A stretch of 38,149 nt of DNA from positions 38,894 to 77,042 of the forward strand of contig NOKP01000071.1 of NCBI GenBank assembly GCA_002682825.1, written 5' to 3'. Position numbers and translations under genes: made by a program. Below the pieces are notes generated by a model. It had not been told where the DNA came from and made no database searches. It saw only the letters and a list, made by a program, of their open reading frames with translations. Every line of letters begins with the position of its first letter. Position 1 is the first letter of the stretch. This document shows, piece after piece, positions 18,532 to 28,103 of the stretch. The DNA is from Neonectria sp. B-13. Taxonomy: Eukaryota; Ascomycota; Sordariomycetes; Hypocreales; Nectriaceae.

Positions 18532-21500
18532 ATGAATGGAATTCATCAAGAAATCTCACTAAGCCTGGATCAATACTCCAGGCTGGAGAAGCTTCATCTT
18601 CACTTCAATCTACCAGAGAAGGCCATTATCTGCACGCTATGTGGCTACGCGCTCGCGGCCGACAACGATCGTGTCGGGCGGCATCTCGGTGAAAAACATC
18701 ATATTTCCAAAGCAGCTCGCCACAAGTTAAATGCCCTGGTTAACTCGCTCAATCTCCCTAACCCTAATACCCTTCCCAAGCGACTAGATGGCTCTTCGCC
18801 ACATCCTCATCTACGAATCCAGGATGGTATGGCCTGTAGACACTGTGGTCTTCGCTCTACAAGCTCGGATGTTCTCTCCAAGCATATGAGGGCGTTCCAC
18901 AAGCCAGAACTTGCCAATGCGAGAAGTGGTGGGAAGCATTGGTTACGAGATCACATCATTGACAATCTCTCTTTACAAAGCTGGACACTAAGCGATATCA
19001 AACGGGCTTGGGTCGTTACAGCACCTATCAGTGCAGGAGTGACCGGGAGCCAATCTAGTAACAAACCGCTACAGCCAGCGCCAGATTCCATACAGTATTT
19101 TGCCAATCAACTACTGGACGAAGAACGGAAACGCCTGGGTCTGCAGTCTACATCAATCCAGTTACCAGCAGGGGGAGACATCGCGCCGTCGCAAGCATTA
19201 TTGACAAACTGGATGCGCCGAACAGGCTGGGAGCGAACGTTTGAACGCGCAGATTGTCCGATACTCATATCCCTCTCGGCCCTGCCCACGACGCTATCGG
19301 GGACCGCAAACTATTTGGGCACACATAATGGACAGAAGCTCCGCAGCTCGGCTGTAGATGAGTATAAAATCTTATCTATTGTCACTGCTCTTGACCGGCT
19401 TTTCGACCTATGTGGTGAGACAGTGAGATTCACGGACGTCAGCGTTCGGCGATGGCTGCGTGGCCGCTTTCCGGACCGTCCTTATAAGGCCCCGTTTGAG
19501 CTCGTATCTCAGGCTGGGTCTGAGCGGCTATACAGGAGCGAATTCAAGCGTTGTGTCTGCTTTTGGCTACGTGTGTTGAGACTGCCACTTGCCGTCTCTC
19601 GGTCTATCATAGGCCGCTCCTTGTCAAGGCCTCAACGAAGGATGTTAGAAGAACTCTGGCTTGACTCTTGCTGGGATGAAATTAACAACGAAGTTGATGA
19701 TATGGAAGATATAGCTGGGGGTTCTCTCGAATATTTGCGTGAAAGAAATCTTGGGTCTCAGCCCAATGAAGAGGAGGAGGACGAAGGGTCAGGATTAGGG
19801 GATGAGAACATGTCTGAGTTTTCTGAATATGGGAGCGCAACTAGCGAGGCATCAGACACAGAAAATTCAGGCGATGAGGAATGTGACCCTGGAAGCCAGT
19901 GGGCTGGAGCCTCTAGTTCCCGAGGCTATATGGGAGATGGAAACAGTACTAACACTCACACATCTAACTTAAGACGGACGGACGACAGTTGTGATCGATC
20001 TGTGGATGCAGTACTGCGATTCTGTTACCAGATGGTCACTGAGGATTTCGAAGACGGCATGTCAAGCTCGACCTTACTCGTTTACTTTAGTGCCGTCCGG
20101 GGACTCTCCAGCCAAGAAGGGAACGGATACTTGCGACCCGCCCGCTATACCCCCATACTCTCTCGATTAATCTATTGTACGCGGTTGATATTTCTTGAGG
20201 CTATCCTACCTCGGCGTGCTCACACCTATGCCGGATTCGCCGCAAGACCCCGCTATGGTCAGCTCGCAGCCCTTAACGCCATTCGTGTCAACCATATGTG
20301 TGATGGTACTATGTCACCGCTTGGCGAGTTCTTCAGTCTCTTGGCATACGGAATGACCCTTCAGCGGAGTGAGGGTCCTGTATATCATTTTGAGTGGAGT
20401 GAGGATGGACAAAAACTCTCGTGGGATGGAAATACGCAGCTGTCTATGGGACAATTTCGCAGCCTAGCCTACGAGGCATTTCGCCAAGCCACTGTCCAGT
20501 GTCAGCGTTTGATGTACGGCTTCGAATCAGAAGATCCGGACATGGGAAGCTTACGCGATAGGTTATCGAAGACGACTCCTGGGTATTCCTTCCTCACGGA
20601 TCCTCAAAACAAGCTGGAGGAGCTTTACCTAACTGTCTTCATGCGGGCCTGTACAGCCACTGTGGATGGTCTCCTCAAAACTCAACAGCGTGACTCTCTG
20701 AGTAGCTGGGACATTGATGCGGCGCAAGCATATCTTCACAGTCACGATGCCCTTCTCAAGACACTCATGGTTCTAGGGCAGCTAGACAGTGGCCAGGGTG
20801 CGCGAGTCTCGGAGCTTCTTACTCTCGAAGAGAAAAATACAAGATCGAGGCTCAGAGGTATAGGGATTTTTGGTGGGCAGATGTTTTCAGTAACTCGCCA
20901 CCACAAGGCTCGTCTATCCACAAATAGTGAGTTCCAGGTCGCAAGGTTCTTCTCTCCGCAAGTCGCCGCGCTACTGTATAGGTATCTTGTCTATATACGG
21001 CCGACGGCATATGCTATCTTGCGTCGATGTTTCGGACATGAGCCGCAGAGGACCCTTATCTTCACGCCAGTCTCGAAAAATACAAAGTGGACCACCAAGG
21101 TTTTCACAGAAGAGCTAAAGCGGTTGAGCCGAGATGCCTTGGGGGCTCATGTGGATATCGGCGTGCAGCTATATCGTCAGCTATCAATTGCCATTACCGA
21201 GCGGCATGTACGCGGGGCTCTCCCGACCTTCAACCGTTTTGATGATGTGACTGCAGCAGCTGATCCGGACGTCGCCTTTGCATGGCAGAGTGGTCATCGC
21301 CCCAAGCAGCGGTACATAAATTATGGCTTGGATGGGGCTTTTCCGGATAAGCTACAGCCATCGCTGCTTAGGATATATGCAAGCTGCTCTGCGAGGTGGC
21401 ATAAATTTCTTAGCATCGGACCTGAAGTACTGTCTACAGGTAATCTCACCCCCTTACTTCCTGGCTCGTATGCCACAACGTTAATACGTACCGTAGGACA

Positions 21501-22188
21501 AGATATAAGCCCGAGAAAGAGACAGCAAACGCCCACACTTGCTGTAGACCAGCTAAGCTCGAAACGTCAACGGCTGGAGGGGAACTCGACAGCAAGTAGG
21601 GAGGTAATGCTGTCGAGCCCTGCATCAGTCCCATCACAATCGAACACAACCAAGTCAACATGTCTAGTCGTTCGCAGGGACGAGGATCATGAGCCTGAAA
21701 CTCCAAAACTCAAATCGTATGGTATATTTGTGCACCTGGCAGAGTTTGGTTTACTTGTCTGTCGCATCTGTCAGTGCGCAGTCTTTACAGATGAGGTCCC
21801 TACACATTTACGTCGCCCGAGGCATATTAGCAACTTTACAGCCCGTGAGAGACGGGAGCTGATTTCAAGCCTTGACCAGGTGCCAGGCTTATTACAATCT
21901 CGAGGTGCTGAACTTGACGTCAAACGGCCGCCAGTAGACAGCCAGCCAGTGCCGTTCATAAAGCCTCCCCAGCACGATGGGCTTGGCTGCAGTCTATGTA
22001 CATATGTAGTACGTGCAGAACGCCGCATGATGGAACACTATAGGAAGGAGCATCAATGGGTTAATGATCGGAGAAGGGGGGGTCGCCACGATAAAGGATT
22101 AGATCGTCCTTGGAGGAAAAATGTTATTTGCCAGTACTTCTTCCTCAACTGTACAGGTTGGGGCTGGTTTGAAGTATGCCGTACATAG
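18532..22188 (+). CDS. OrsD / tyrosine-recombinase-like / OrsD protein, intact (1218 aa)
   Basis: Start chosen at ATG 18532; the frame also extends upstream without ATG. N-terminus: OrsD-like double finger (IICTLCGYAL...HLGEKH; MACRHCGLRS...HMRAFH), residues about 35-125. Then an all-helical-looking region, an acidic linker (about 415-480), and the recombinase-like module: GQGARVSELLTL (Arg758), RHHKARLSTN (Lys792), LYRQLSIAITERHVRG (Arg882), AWQSGHRPKQRYINYGLD (His922, Tyr931). C-terminus: a second OrsD-like pair (LVCRICQCAV...HLRRPRH; GCSLCTYVV...HYRKEH), about 1074-1170. The order of conserved residues fits a tyrosine recombinase, which would cut and rejoin DNA in the nucleus; that role is inferred. 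No introns are needed and no stop interrupts it, unlike its relatives, so this is the most likely active copy. The YR-RecQ gene follows about 150-200 bases downstream in the same orientation. Confidence 0.8.
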   Translation: MNGIHQEISLSLDQYSRLEKLHLHFNLPEKAIICTLCGYALAADNDRVGRHLGEKHHISKAARHKLNALVNSLNLPNPNTLPKRLDGSSPHPHLRIQDGMACRHCGLRSTSSDVLSKHMRAFHKPELANARSGGKHWLRDHIIDNLSLQSWTLSDIKRAWVVTAPISAGVTGSQSSNKPLQPAPDSIQYFANQLLDEERKRLGLQSTSIQLPAGGDIAPSQALLTNWMRRTGWERTFERADCPILISLSALPTTLSGTANYLGTHNGQKLRSSAVDEYKILSIVTALDRLFDLCGETVRFTDVSVRRWLRGRFPDRPYKAPFELVSQAGSERLYRSEFKRCVCFWLRVLRLPLAVSRSIIGRSLSRPQRRMLEELWLDSCWDEINNEVDDMEDIAGGSLEYLRERNLGSQPNEEEEDEGSGLGDENMSEFSEYGSATSEASDTENSGDEECDPGSQWAGASSSRGYMGDGNSTNTHTSNLRRTDDSCDRSVDAVLRFCYQMVTEDFEDGMSSSTLLVYFSAVRGLSSQEGNGYLRPARYTPILSRLIYCTRLIFLEAILPRRAHTYAGFAARPRYGQLAALNAIRVNHMCDGTMSPLGEFFSLLAYGMTLQRSEGPVYHFEWSEDGQKLSWDGNTQLSMGQFRSLAYEAFRQATVQCQRLMYGFESEDPDMGSLRDRLSKTTPGYSFLTDPQNKLEELYLTVFMRACTATVDGLLKTQQRDSLSSWDIDAAQAYLHSHDALLKTLMVLGQLDSGQGARVSELLTLEEKNTRSRLRGIGIFGGQMFSVTRHHKARLSTNSEFQVARFFSPQVAALLYRYLVYIRPTAYAILRRCFGHEPQRTLIFTPVSKNTKWTTKVFTEELKRLSRDALGAHVDIGVQLYRQLSIAITERHVRGALPTFNRFDDVTAAADPDVAFAWQSGHRPKQRYINYGLDGAFPDKLQPSLLRIYASCSARWHKFLSIGPEVLSTGNLTPLLPGSYATTLIRTVGQDISPRKRQQTPTLAVDQLSSKRQRLEGNSTASREVMLSSPASVPSQSNTTKSTCLVVRRDEDHEPETPKLKSYGIFVHLAEFGLLVCRICQCAVFTDEVPTHLRRPRHISNFTARERRELISSLDQVPGLLQSRGAELDVKRPPVDSQPVPFIKPPQHDGLGCSLCTYVVRAERRMMEHYRKEHQWVNDRRRGGRHDKGLDRPWRKNVICQYFFLNCTGWGWFEVCRT

Positions 22189-22330
22189 CAGAAAAGGAAA
22201 TTCAGATCAACGCATGAACATCAACCCACCCCAACAATAAGGCATACATACTAACAATATTATTATCAAGTTAGAAAACCACACTAGACCTTACTATAGT
22301 GCTTTCTGCCCATATACTTCAGCGAGGTGC

Positions 22331-25300
22331 CATGGCGTGCCGGGGTCCAGAGCCAGCGGGTAGTTTGAGGTCAGTTTCGGAGCGCCAGGCAGCCAGACGG
22401 CCGACGAGGCAGCCGTGATGGAGCGTGCGATTTGGTTCATGGAGCAGAAGCAGCAACAGTTCGAGTTAGAGGATAAAGAGTGCATCAAGGCGGCCGATGC
22501 CAAGACAGACGCCAATGCGTGGTTGGAGCACGTCGGGTGGGCGACCCATTTAGAAGGATTCGACCCGGAAGTGATGCAACGGTTGATCGATCCGGTAGGC
22601 GAGCAGGAACACGCATTGCAGTTAATACAGGACAGTTTACTGCAGGTGATGAACTGAGCACGCGCCATAGCCACGCCCGCACAGGTAGGGAGCCAGGCAT
22701 TATTCGAAGTGCAGAGGAAGGACGTGGATAAGAAGCCGAGGCGGCCGTTCGACAACCGAATGGAAAACGATACGTGGGCCCGTTATACAGCCGTGTGGAC
22801 CAAGTTGATGTGTTACATATACCGCGCCGATACCATGGGGGATGATGAGAGGCCCGGTTTCCGATTATCGAAGCAGCAGAGCGAGCCATTCGATGAGTTA
22901 ATCGAGATAGTCGAAGCACATGTTAACGATCCCGATACGCAGTCGCTGGAAGAAGACCGAGTGGATATGTTGACATTGCAGGTAGTGATGGCATTATTAG
23001 ACCATCGTTTAGCAGCTGGGGAATATCGCAGCGCCATTATCAGCGGATTGGCGGTGATGGGTATCCGAAAGGATGGTGGTTGGATGGATGTGTTGGATTA
23101 CACGCCCATATATTCCGCCGTCATCAAGATCGCCCGGGCCATGGTCGTGTACCAATCGTATATGGAGAGACAAGCCGAAGTAGCTCAGTTGAAGCATATC
23201 AAGATGGACGAGCAGCGGCAAGAAGAGGATTCATCCGATGAGAGAGAAGCTCAGGAGGAGGCGGAAGAGGAGGCCACGAGCATGTTCTGTATTGTATGTG
23301 GGAAGGTGCAGCGGTTCATGACGGTCACGTCAGGTAACGCCAAGGCCGAGCCAACGCCAATGGATTGGATATACGAGGCATGCATGTACGGAATGCATAT
23401 ACGATTCAATACACCAGCCGGCGGGACAATCGATTGGGTTGGCGACCGCATCAAGCACCGCCGGGTGCAATTCCGGATGGGCGAGTTGACAGAGATGTTA
23501 CATTCGTTGAAGGATGAAGCACGAGGGTTGTTAGTAACATTGACTGTGGTGGATGACATCAACCAGTTACCGCGGATCCCGTGGTCGTCATTTGAAGATG
23601 ACCACAGCGAAGACAGAGTGGGATATTCATTTTTAGAAGACGACTGCAACCGGACGTGGTTAGAGGCGGGCAAGAGTTGGGTCATATAGTGAATCACTGA
23701 TTCGCAAAGCCGTCGAAAGATTTGGTTCGACCACGGGAGGGAAGATGGAAAGCCGTTCCGAGCCAGAGCGGTACAGTCGTACGATCAGACGTTAAAAGAG
23801 TTGATAGAAAGAATGTTTTTATTAATGCATATGGCATCCGGTCAACCAGCGCGGGCCACCGAGATTTTGAGTATCCGATATAAGAACATGATGAACGGCG
23901 GCATACGTAACATATTCAGGCACAGCGGTTTGATATATTTCGTCACATCATATCACAAATCATTCCGAGCCACGGGGCAGGCCAAGGTTATCCATCGATA
24001 TTTACCACGCAAGGTAGGCGAGTTATTGATGTAGTATTTATGGTTAGTGTTGTCGTTTTAGCAGCAGGTGCAGGGCATTATTAAAGATGCCGGCATACAC
24101 AGCCCGTATTTATGGCCAGATGAGGTGGTTCGCAAGGGGGAGATTAGCGAGACCAAGCAAAGGGAGAGAAGGCAGGCCGAGATGGAGACCGGGAGCGAGG
24201 ATGACGGGATCGGCAGTGGTAGTGGCGGTCGTGGCGATGACGATGATGGTGGTGATAACAATATGGGTTTGGATATCAAGTTTGAAAGATGGGTGGAGGA
24301 GCGTAATTGGACATCAGACCGTGTCCGTCGAATCATCCAACGGAACAGCCGACGATTATTGGGCACGATGTTGAACATCAGTTCATGGAGGCAAGTTTCC
24401 GTGGCCATAGCGCGTCGGTATTTAAACGGAGCATTTAAAGAGTCGACGTTGGATGAAGACGAAGACGATAATATAGAGGACAGCCCGGTCGATTTACAAG
24501 CAGGTCATGGAACGCACGTGGCCGGCATGGTATATGCACGGGAGATGCAGCAAAGGTTATTCAGCACGGCAACGATGCGTGACAAGTTCCGGTCAGTCAG
24601 CCGCCAGTGGCATTGGTTATTGGAGTTCTAGGATGGCGATAAGGTTATGGGCAGAGTCGGCGGTGCATGGCGGCGAAAGCGAGAGCGGGAGCCATTCGAG
24701 ACAGAGCAGGAGCATAACCAATTGCAGCGTTTCAGATAGATACAGCAAGTTGACATCGCCGGCCAATTGAGGCAGATGTTAGGTCCGGATACGTCGTTCC
24801 GTGGCCAATAAGAGGCGGTGATCCGGGCCATTATGCGGGGCGAGAGCCCCATCGTGCAGATCGCAGGCACAGGAGGGGGCAAGAGCATGTCATTCATGTT
24901 GCCGGCGTATTGTTCCCATGACAGCGGAGGCGTTACCATTGTGGTCGTGCCGTTGGTATCGTTGCAGGATGATTTACATCGGCGTTATGCCGAGTGTCAG
25001 ATCGAAACATACATTTGGGACAGTCGTGGTGGGCACCAGATCGCCCCCATCATTTTTGTAACGCCAGAATCGGCCGTGACAAAAGGGTTCGGCGAGTTCG
25101 TGAACCGATTGCAATCACGAAAAGTGTTGGATTGTGTAGTGGTGGACGAGTGTCATGCCATTTTGGATAGTACCAACCATTTTCGGCCGCAGTTGTTGGA
25201 GTTAGGCCGAATATTGAGTGGATGGGGCGTCCAAAGGGTGTTTTTGACAGCCACATTACCACTAGATGAAGTCGGGAGATTTTTTGAGGTCACGGGTTTA

Positions 25301-27028
25301 TCGGCAAGCCGTGTGAGGTTATTCCAGTCACAAACAACGAGGCCAAATACCGGGTATAGGGTAGTCGATGTACGGCCACCACCAAAACGCAGAGGTCAAT
25401 GCAGGCAGGGGCAGCAGAAGAGAAAGGGGCAGGACGGCGATGATAATCAGATTGGGGAATATGAGGAGGCGGAGGATAGCCACACCGTCAAGATCGTATG
25501 TGAGTGGTTAGACAAAAACAATCATGGTCGAGTTATTGTTTATGCCAGCACCATCGACCGAGTGGAACGATTGGGGCGTTTATTGGAATGCAGTGTATAC
25601 CATTCCAAGGTTGATACGACATTGGGGAAAAGACAACGACTAAGGTCGTGGATGGAATAAGGCCATTTAATCGTGGCCACAAATGCATTGGGATTGGGGG
25701 TCGATGTGCCAGACATGCGGTTGGTTGTGCATGCCGGAGTGCCGAGTCGATTGCGAGATTATATACAAGAAAGCGGGCGAGCCGGGCGGGATGGGGGGCA
25801 GAGCGAGGCCGTGGTTGTTATATGTCAGCCAGAAGGTAAAGCAGATAGGCAGCCGTCATCATCGTCGATTAAGGCAGGGGCGGGAAAGAAGGCGGCAGTA
25901 TCATCGTCTAAATCCAATTGGCCATCAAGGGAGGCGGCGGTCAAGCGATTCATCAGCGGGAAGTGGTGTCGCCAGGTGGTTTTAGATCAGGTGATGGATG
26001 GCCAATATGATCGGGCAGGTTGCCGGTCCGAGTCGGAAGTGGGATGTGATGTGTGTAAGCGGCAACGAGAACGAGTAGAGTTGGAGGATGATATATCATG
26101 GATCGAACGAGAGGGCAATATGGAAATGGCGGAAGAAGTAGAAGGAAGGCAGGAGAGGGAAGAGATGAGGGCGGATGATATTGTGGAGCAATTTGAAAAG
26201 GCATAACGGAATAACCGATACGAGCAGTTTAAAGCAAGACAAGAGGAAGTGCAGGAGAACGAAGAAGCCAAGCGGTTTGAGGAGGTTTTGGAATTTATAG
26301 TCAGTCGATGTATTGGGTGTTTTATAGCGGTAGGAAAGGTTGAGGATAACCAGATTCACATAAGGGAAGAATGTCTAGTGCGGGATAAAGAGTGGTGGAG
26401 ATGAGTGGAACGAAGTGAAGTGGAAGGGCAGGAGGGGATGTTTAAGAAGGGTGTGATGGGAAAGTTTTCAAGGTGTTTTTGGTGCAGGTTGCCGCAAGCA
26501 ATTTACATACATTGGGAGGCATTAGGTGATAATCAGGGGTCATTTAAGTTGCGGAAAGATGGATAGTGCCAGTATGCCGGATTATTAGTAAGTGTATGGG
26601 GAGCGGCAGGTGTAGGGTATGCCGGCTAAGTGGAGGAAGTAATTGGTAATATAGATATAGAGCAGGTGTATGATTGGCAAGATGCAGAAGATGAGACGAT
26701 GTATATGTTAGATTGGATTGTGTACACATTATCTCCAGGGTGGTCATGTGACCACCTTGGTGGTCAACAGACAGCTCGCCTAACCCTTGCCGGCTGTAGC
26801 CCGAACAGGAAGGCGGTCAAGGAAAGGAGATATCCCCTGAACACCACAGAAATAGCCCAGGGGGGCAAGGACATAGACAATACAAGTCATCTGAGTACCA
26901 CGCTAGCTTTCTGACAGTATAAGGCAGGGTTTATGAAGTGGTTAGGAGAGACAGTTCAATGGGGACCGTTTCAGACAAGCAGGTTTTATCAAGGCAGTTA
27001 TAGAATAGTAAGGTTAATTATAGGATAG
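22331..27028 (+). pseudogene. Tyrosine-recombinase-like / RecQ helicase fusion, 14 in-frame stops
   Basis: One frame can be followed for 4.7 kb with no frameshift. Order: a region near 22415-23690 with a CxVC motif (FCIVCGK); recombinase-like motifs SGQPARATEILSI (~23840), SYHKS (~23945), SWRQVSVAIARRYL (~24385), QAGHGTHVAGMVYARE (~24500, GH-x8-Y); then RecQ helicase motifs FRGQ (motif 0), AGTGGGKS (Walker A, ~24865), VVDECHAI (DEAH-type box, ~25140), FLTATLP (motif III), ATNALGLGVDVPDM and QESGRAGRDG (motif VI, ~25770); and a C-terminal Cys-rich part (CIGC, RCFWCRLPQ, CQYAG). Stops: 22361, 22655, 23687, 23690, 24032, 24059, 24629, 24737, 24809, 25658, 26204, 26402, 26564, 26627. LTR-like copy B interrupts at 26706 and keeps frame. 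RecQ genes of this kind are known near fungal telomeres. Leucine is nearly always TTA/TTG, unlike the neighbours. The 5' end is uncertain. Confidence 0.8.
26706..26916 (+). repeat. LTR-like repeat, copy B, with 5-bp target duplication
   Basis: Begins TGTTAGATTGGATTG and ends TTTCTGACA, i.e. TG...CA with imperfect inverted ends TGTTAG/CTGACA. It is flanked by GTATA at 26701-26705 and GTATA at 26917-26921. This is the clearest copy and reads as a solo LTR of a retrotransposon. It sits inside the 3' part of the YR-RecQ gene; the 216-bp gain is a multiple of three. Confidence 0.88.
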
Positions 27029-27470
27029 GGAAGTTATTATTAAGATTAATATAAATATAACATTTAGAATAAAATAATTAAAATAAAGAGTTAATAAAAA
27101 TAAATAATAAAGATAAGAGAAAGAAAACAAGACTAAGGGATAAGTTTAGGTTAGTATAATAAAAATAAAAAAATAATAAGAGTTATAATAAGTTATAATA
27201 AGTAATTATATAAAGTTAAAGTAATTATAAAAGTAAATAAGATTAATAATTAATATAATAGAAAAGAAAAGGGTATAATATAAAGAAAAGCAAATAAAAA
27301 ATAAAAAAATAATATATAGTAATTTTTTTATAAAAAGAAAAATTATAAACTAAAACACTACCCATTAACTAACTCGAACTAGATACTAGATATAGTATAA
27401 AACTTAAAAACGCTAAGAAAATATATAACATAAGAGATTGAGACTTGCTTTATCTAGTTTTTTATTACTC
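27029..27470. other. AT-rich, gene-free tract (probably RIP-mutated)
   Basis: Very AT-rich, with TAAT/TATAAT runs and no open frame. The composition switches abruptly just after the end of the YR-RecQ frame. This is the look of an old repeat destroyed by C-to-T mutation. Confidence 0.65.
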
Positions 27471-27479
27471 CTTCTTGCT

Positions 27480-27608
27480 TATTGTCTACATATTCGTCTT
27501 AGAAGATGTTAACCTTGTCGTCGACCTCCGAGGAATAACAGCCAATTAGAATCTAGTGGATACATGGGGCATGTAATCAGCCAATTACAGCATTTTGCGG
27601 GCAACATC
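27480..27608 (+). repeat. Upstream block shared with the second AT-hook gene (35500-35600)
   Basis: ATTCGTCTT, GTTGACCT/GTTAACCT, CGTCGTCGAC and ACAGCCAAT-AGAAT recur in the same order at about 35505-35575, at a similar place before the paralogous gene at 36048. The two genes were therefore copied with their upstream DNA. Copy C of the LTR-like repeat has since inserted at 27609. Confidence 0.65.
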
Positions 27609-27817
27609 TGTTAGATTGGACTATGTACACATTATCTCCAGGGTGGTCATGTGACCACCTTGGTGGTCAACAGACAGCTCGCCTAACCCTTGCCGGCTGT
27701 AGCCCGAACAGGAAGGCGGTCAAGGAAAGGAGATATCCCCTGAACACCACAGAGATAGCCCAAGGGGGCAAGGACAGACAATACAAGTCATCTGAGTGCC
27801 ACGCTAGTTTTCTGACA
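27609..27817 (+). repeat. LTR-like repeat, copy C
   Basis: Starts TGTTAGATTGGACTATG and ends TTTTCTGACA; nearly identical to copy B. The flanks (ACATC before, TCTAT after) are not a clean 5-bp duplication. Related GCGGGCAA sequence lies on both sides, so local rearrangement is likely. Confidence 0.82.
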
Positions 27818-28103
27818 TCTATCTATTTTCAGATACATAGGGCCTTCATTCAGCCAATCATTAAATTTCGCGGGCAAGATTTATCTATTTTAAGCTAGTG
27901 CAGAACTACCCCCCTGGATCTTACGTAAAGCATATTACGATGCAATGCATTGAATAGATCGCATGATCTGAGTCGCGCCTGTCCTCTGCTTGAGAATCCT
28001 GCCTGATTCACGTCCTGTTATTTGCACCGCCTAAGCACCTAAGAATCACCCCCAATTCATATGCTGTTATTTATACCTCGTACTATCATATACTAGATTT
28101 AAT
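27818..28103. other. Leader of the AT-hook gene, no separate gene
   Basis: No independent frame is seen. It contains two related CACC-TCATGCTGTTATTT-type blocks (near 28010 and 28060) and presumably the promoter of the downstream gene. Confidence 0.4.

Noticed and set aside
18755..18772. CCCTAACCCTAA-like sequence (two telomere-type units)
   Set aside because: It lies inside the open frame at 18532 and encodes ordinary residues; no array is present.
22294..22919. Minus-strand open frames near the start of the YR-RecQ gene
   Set aside because: Antisense to the plus-strand frame that continues into recombinase-like and helicase motifs.
26630..26914. Open frames running into LTR-like copies B and C (ending in a shared C-terminal peptide)
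   Set aside because: The shared peptide is only the translated repeat; it is not a gene.
26706..27817. Copies B and C as the two LTRs of one retrotransposon
   Set aside because: Copy B alone already has its own GTATA duplication on both sides, and the sequence between B and C includes the end of the YR-RecQ frame and a block shared with 35500.
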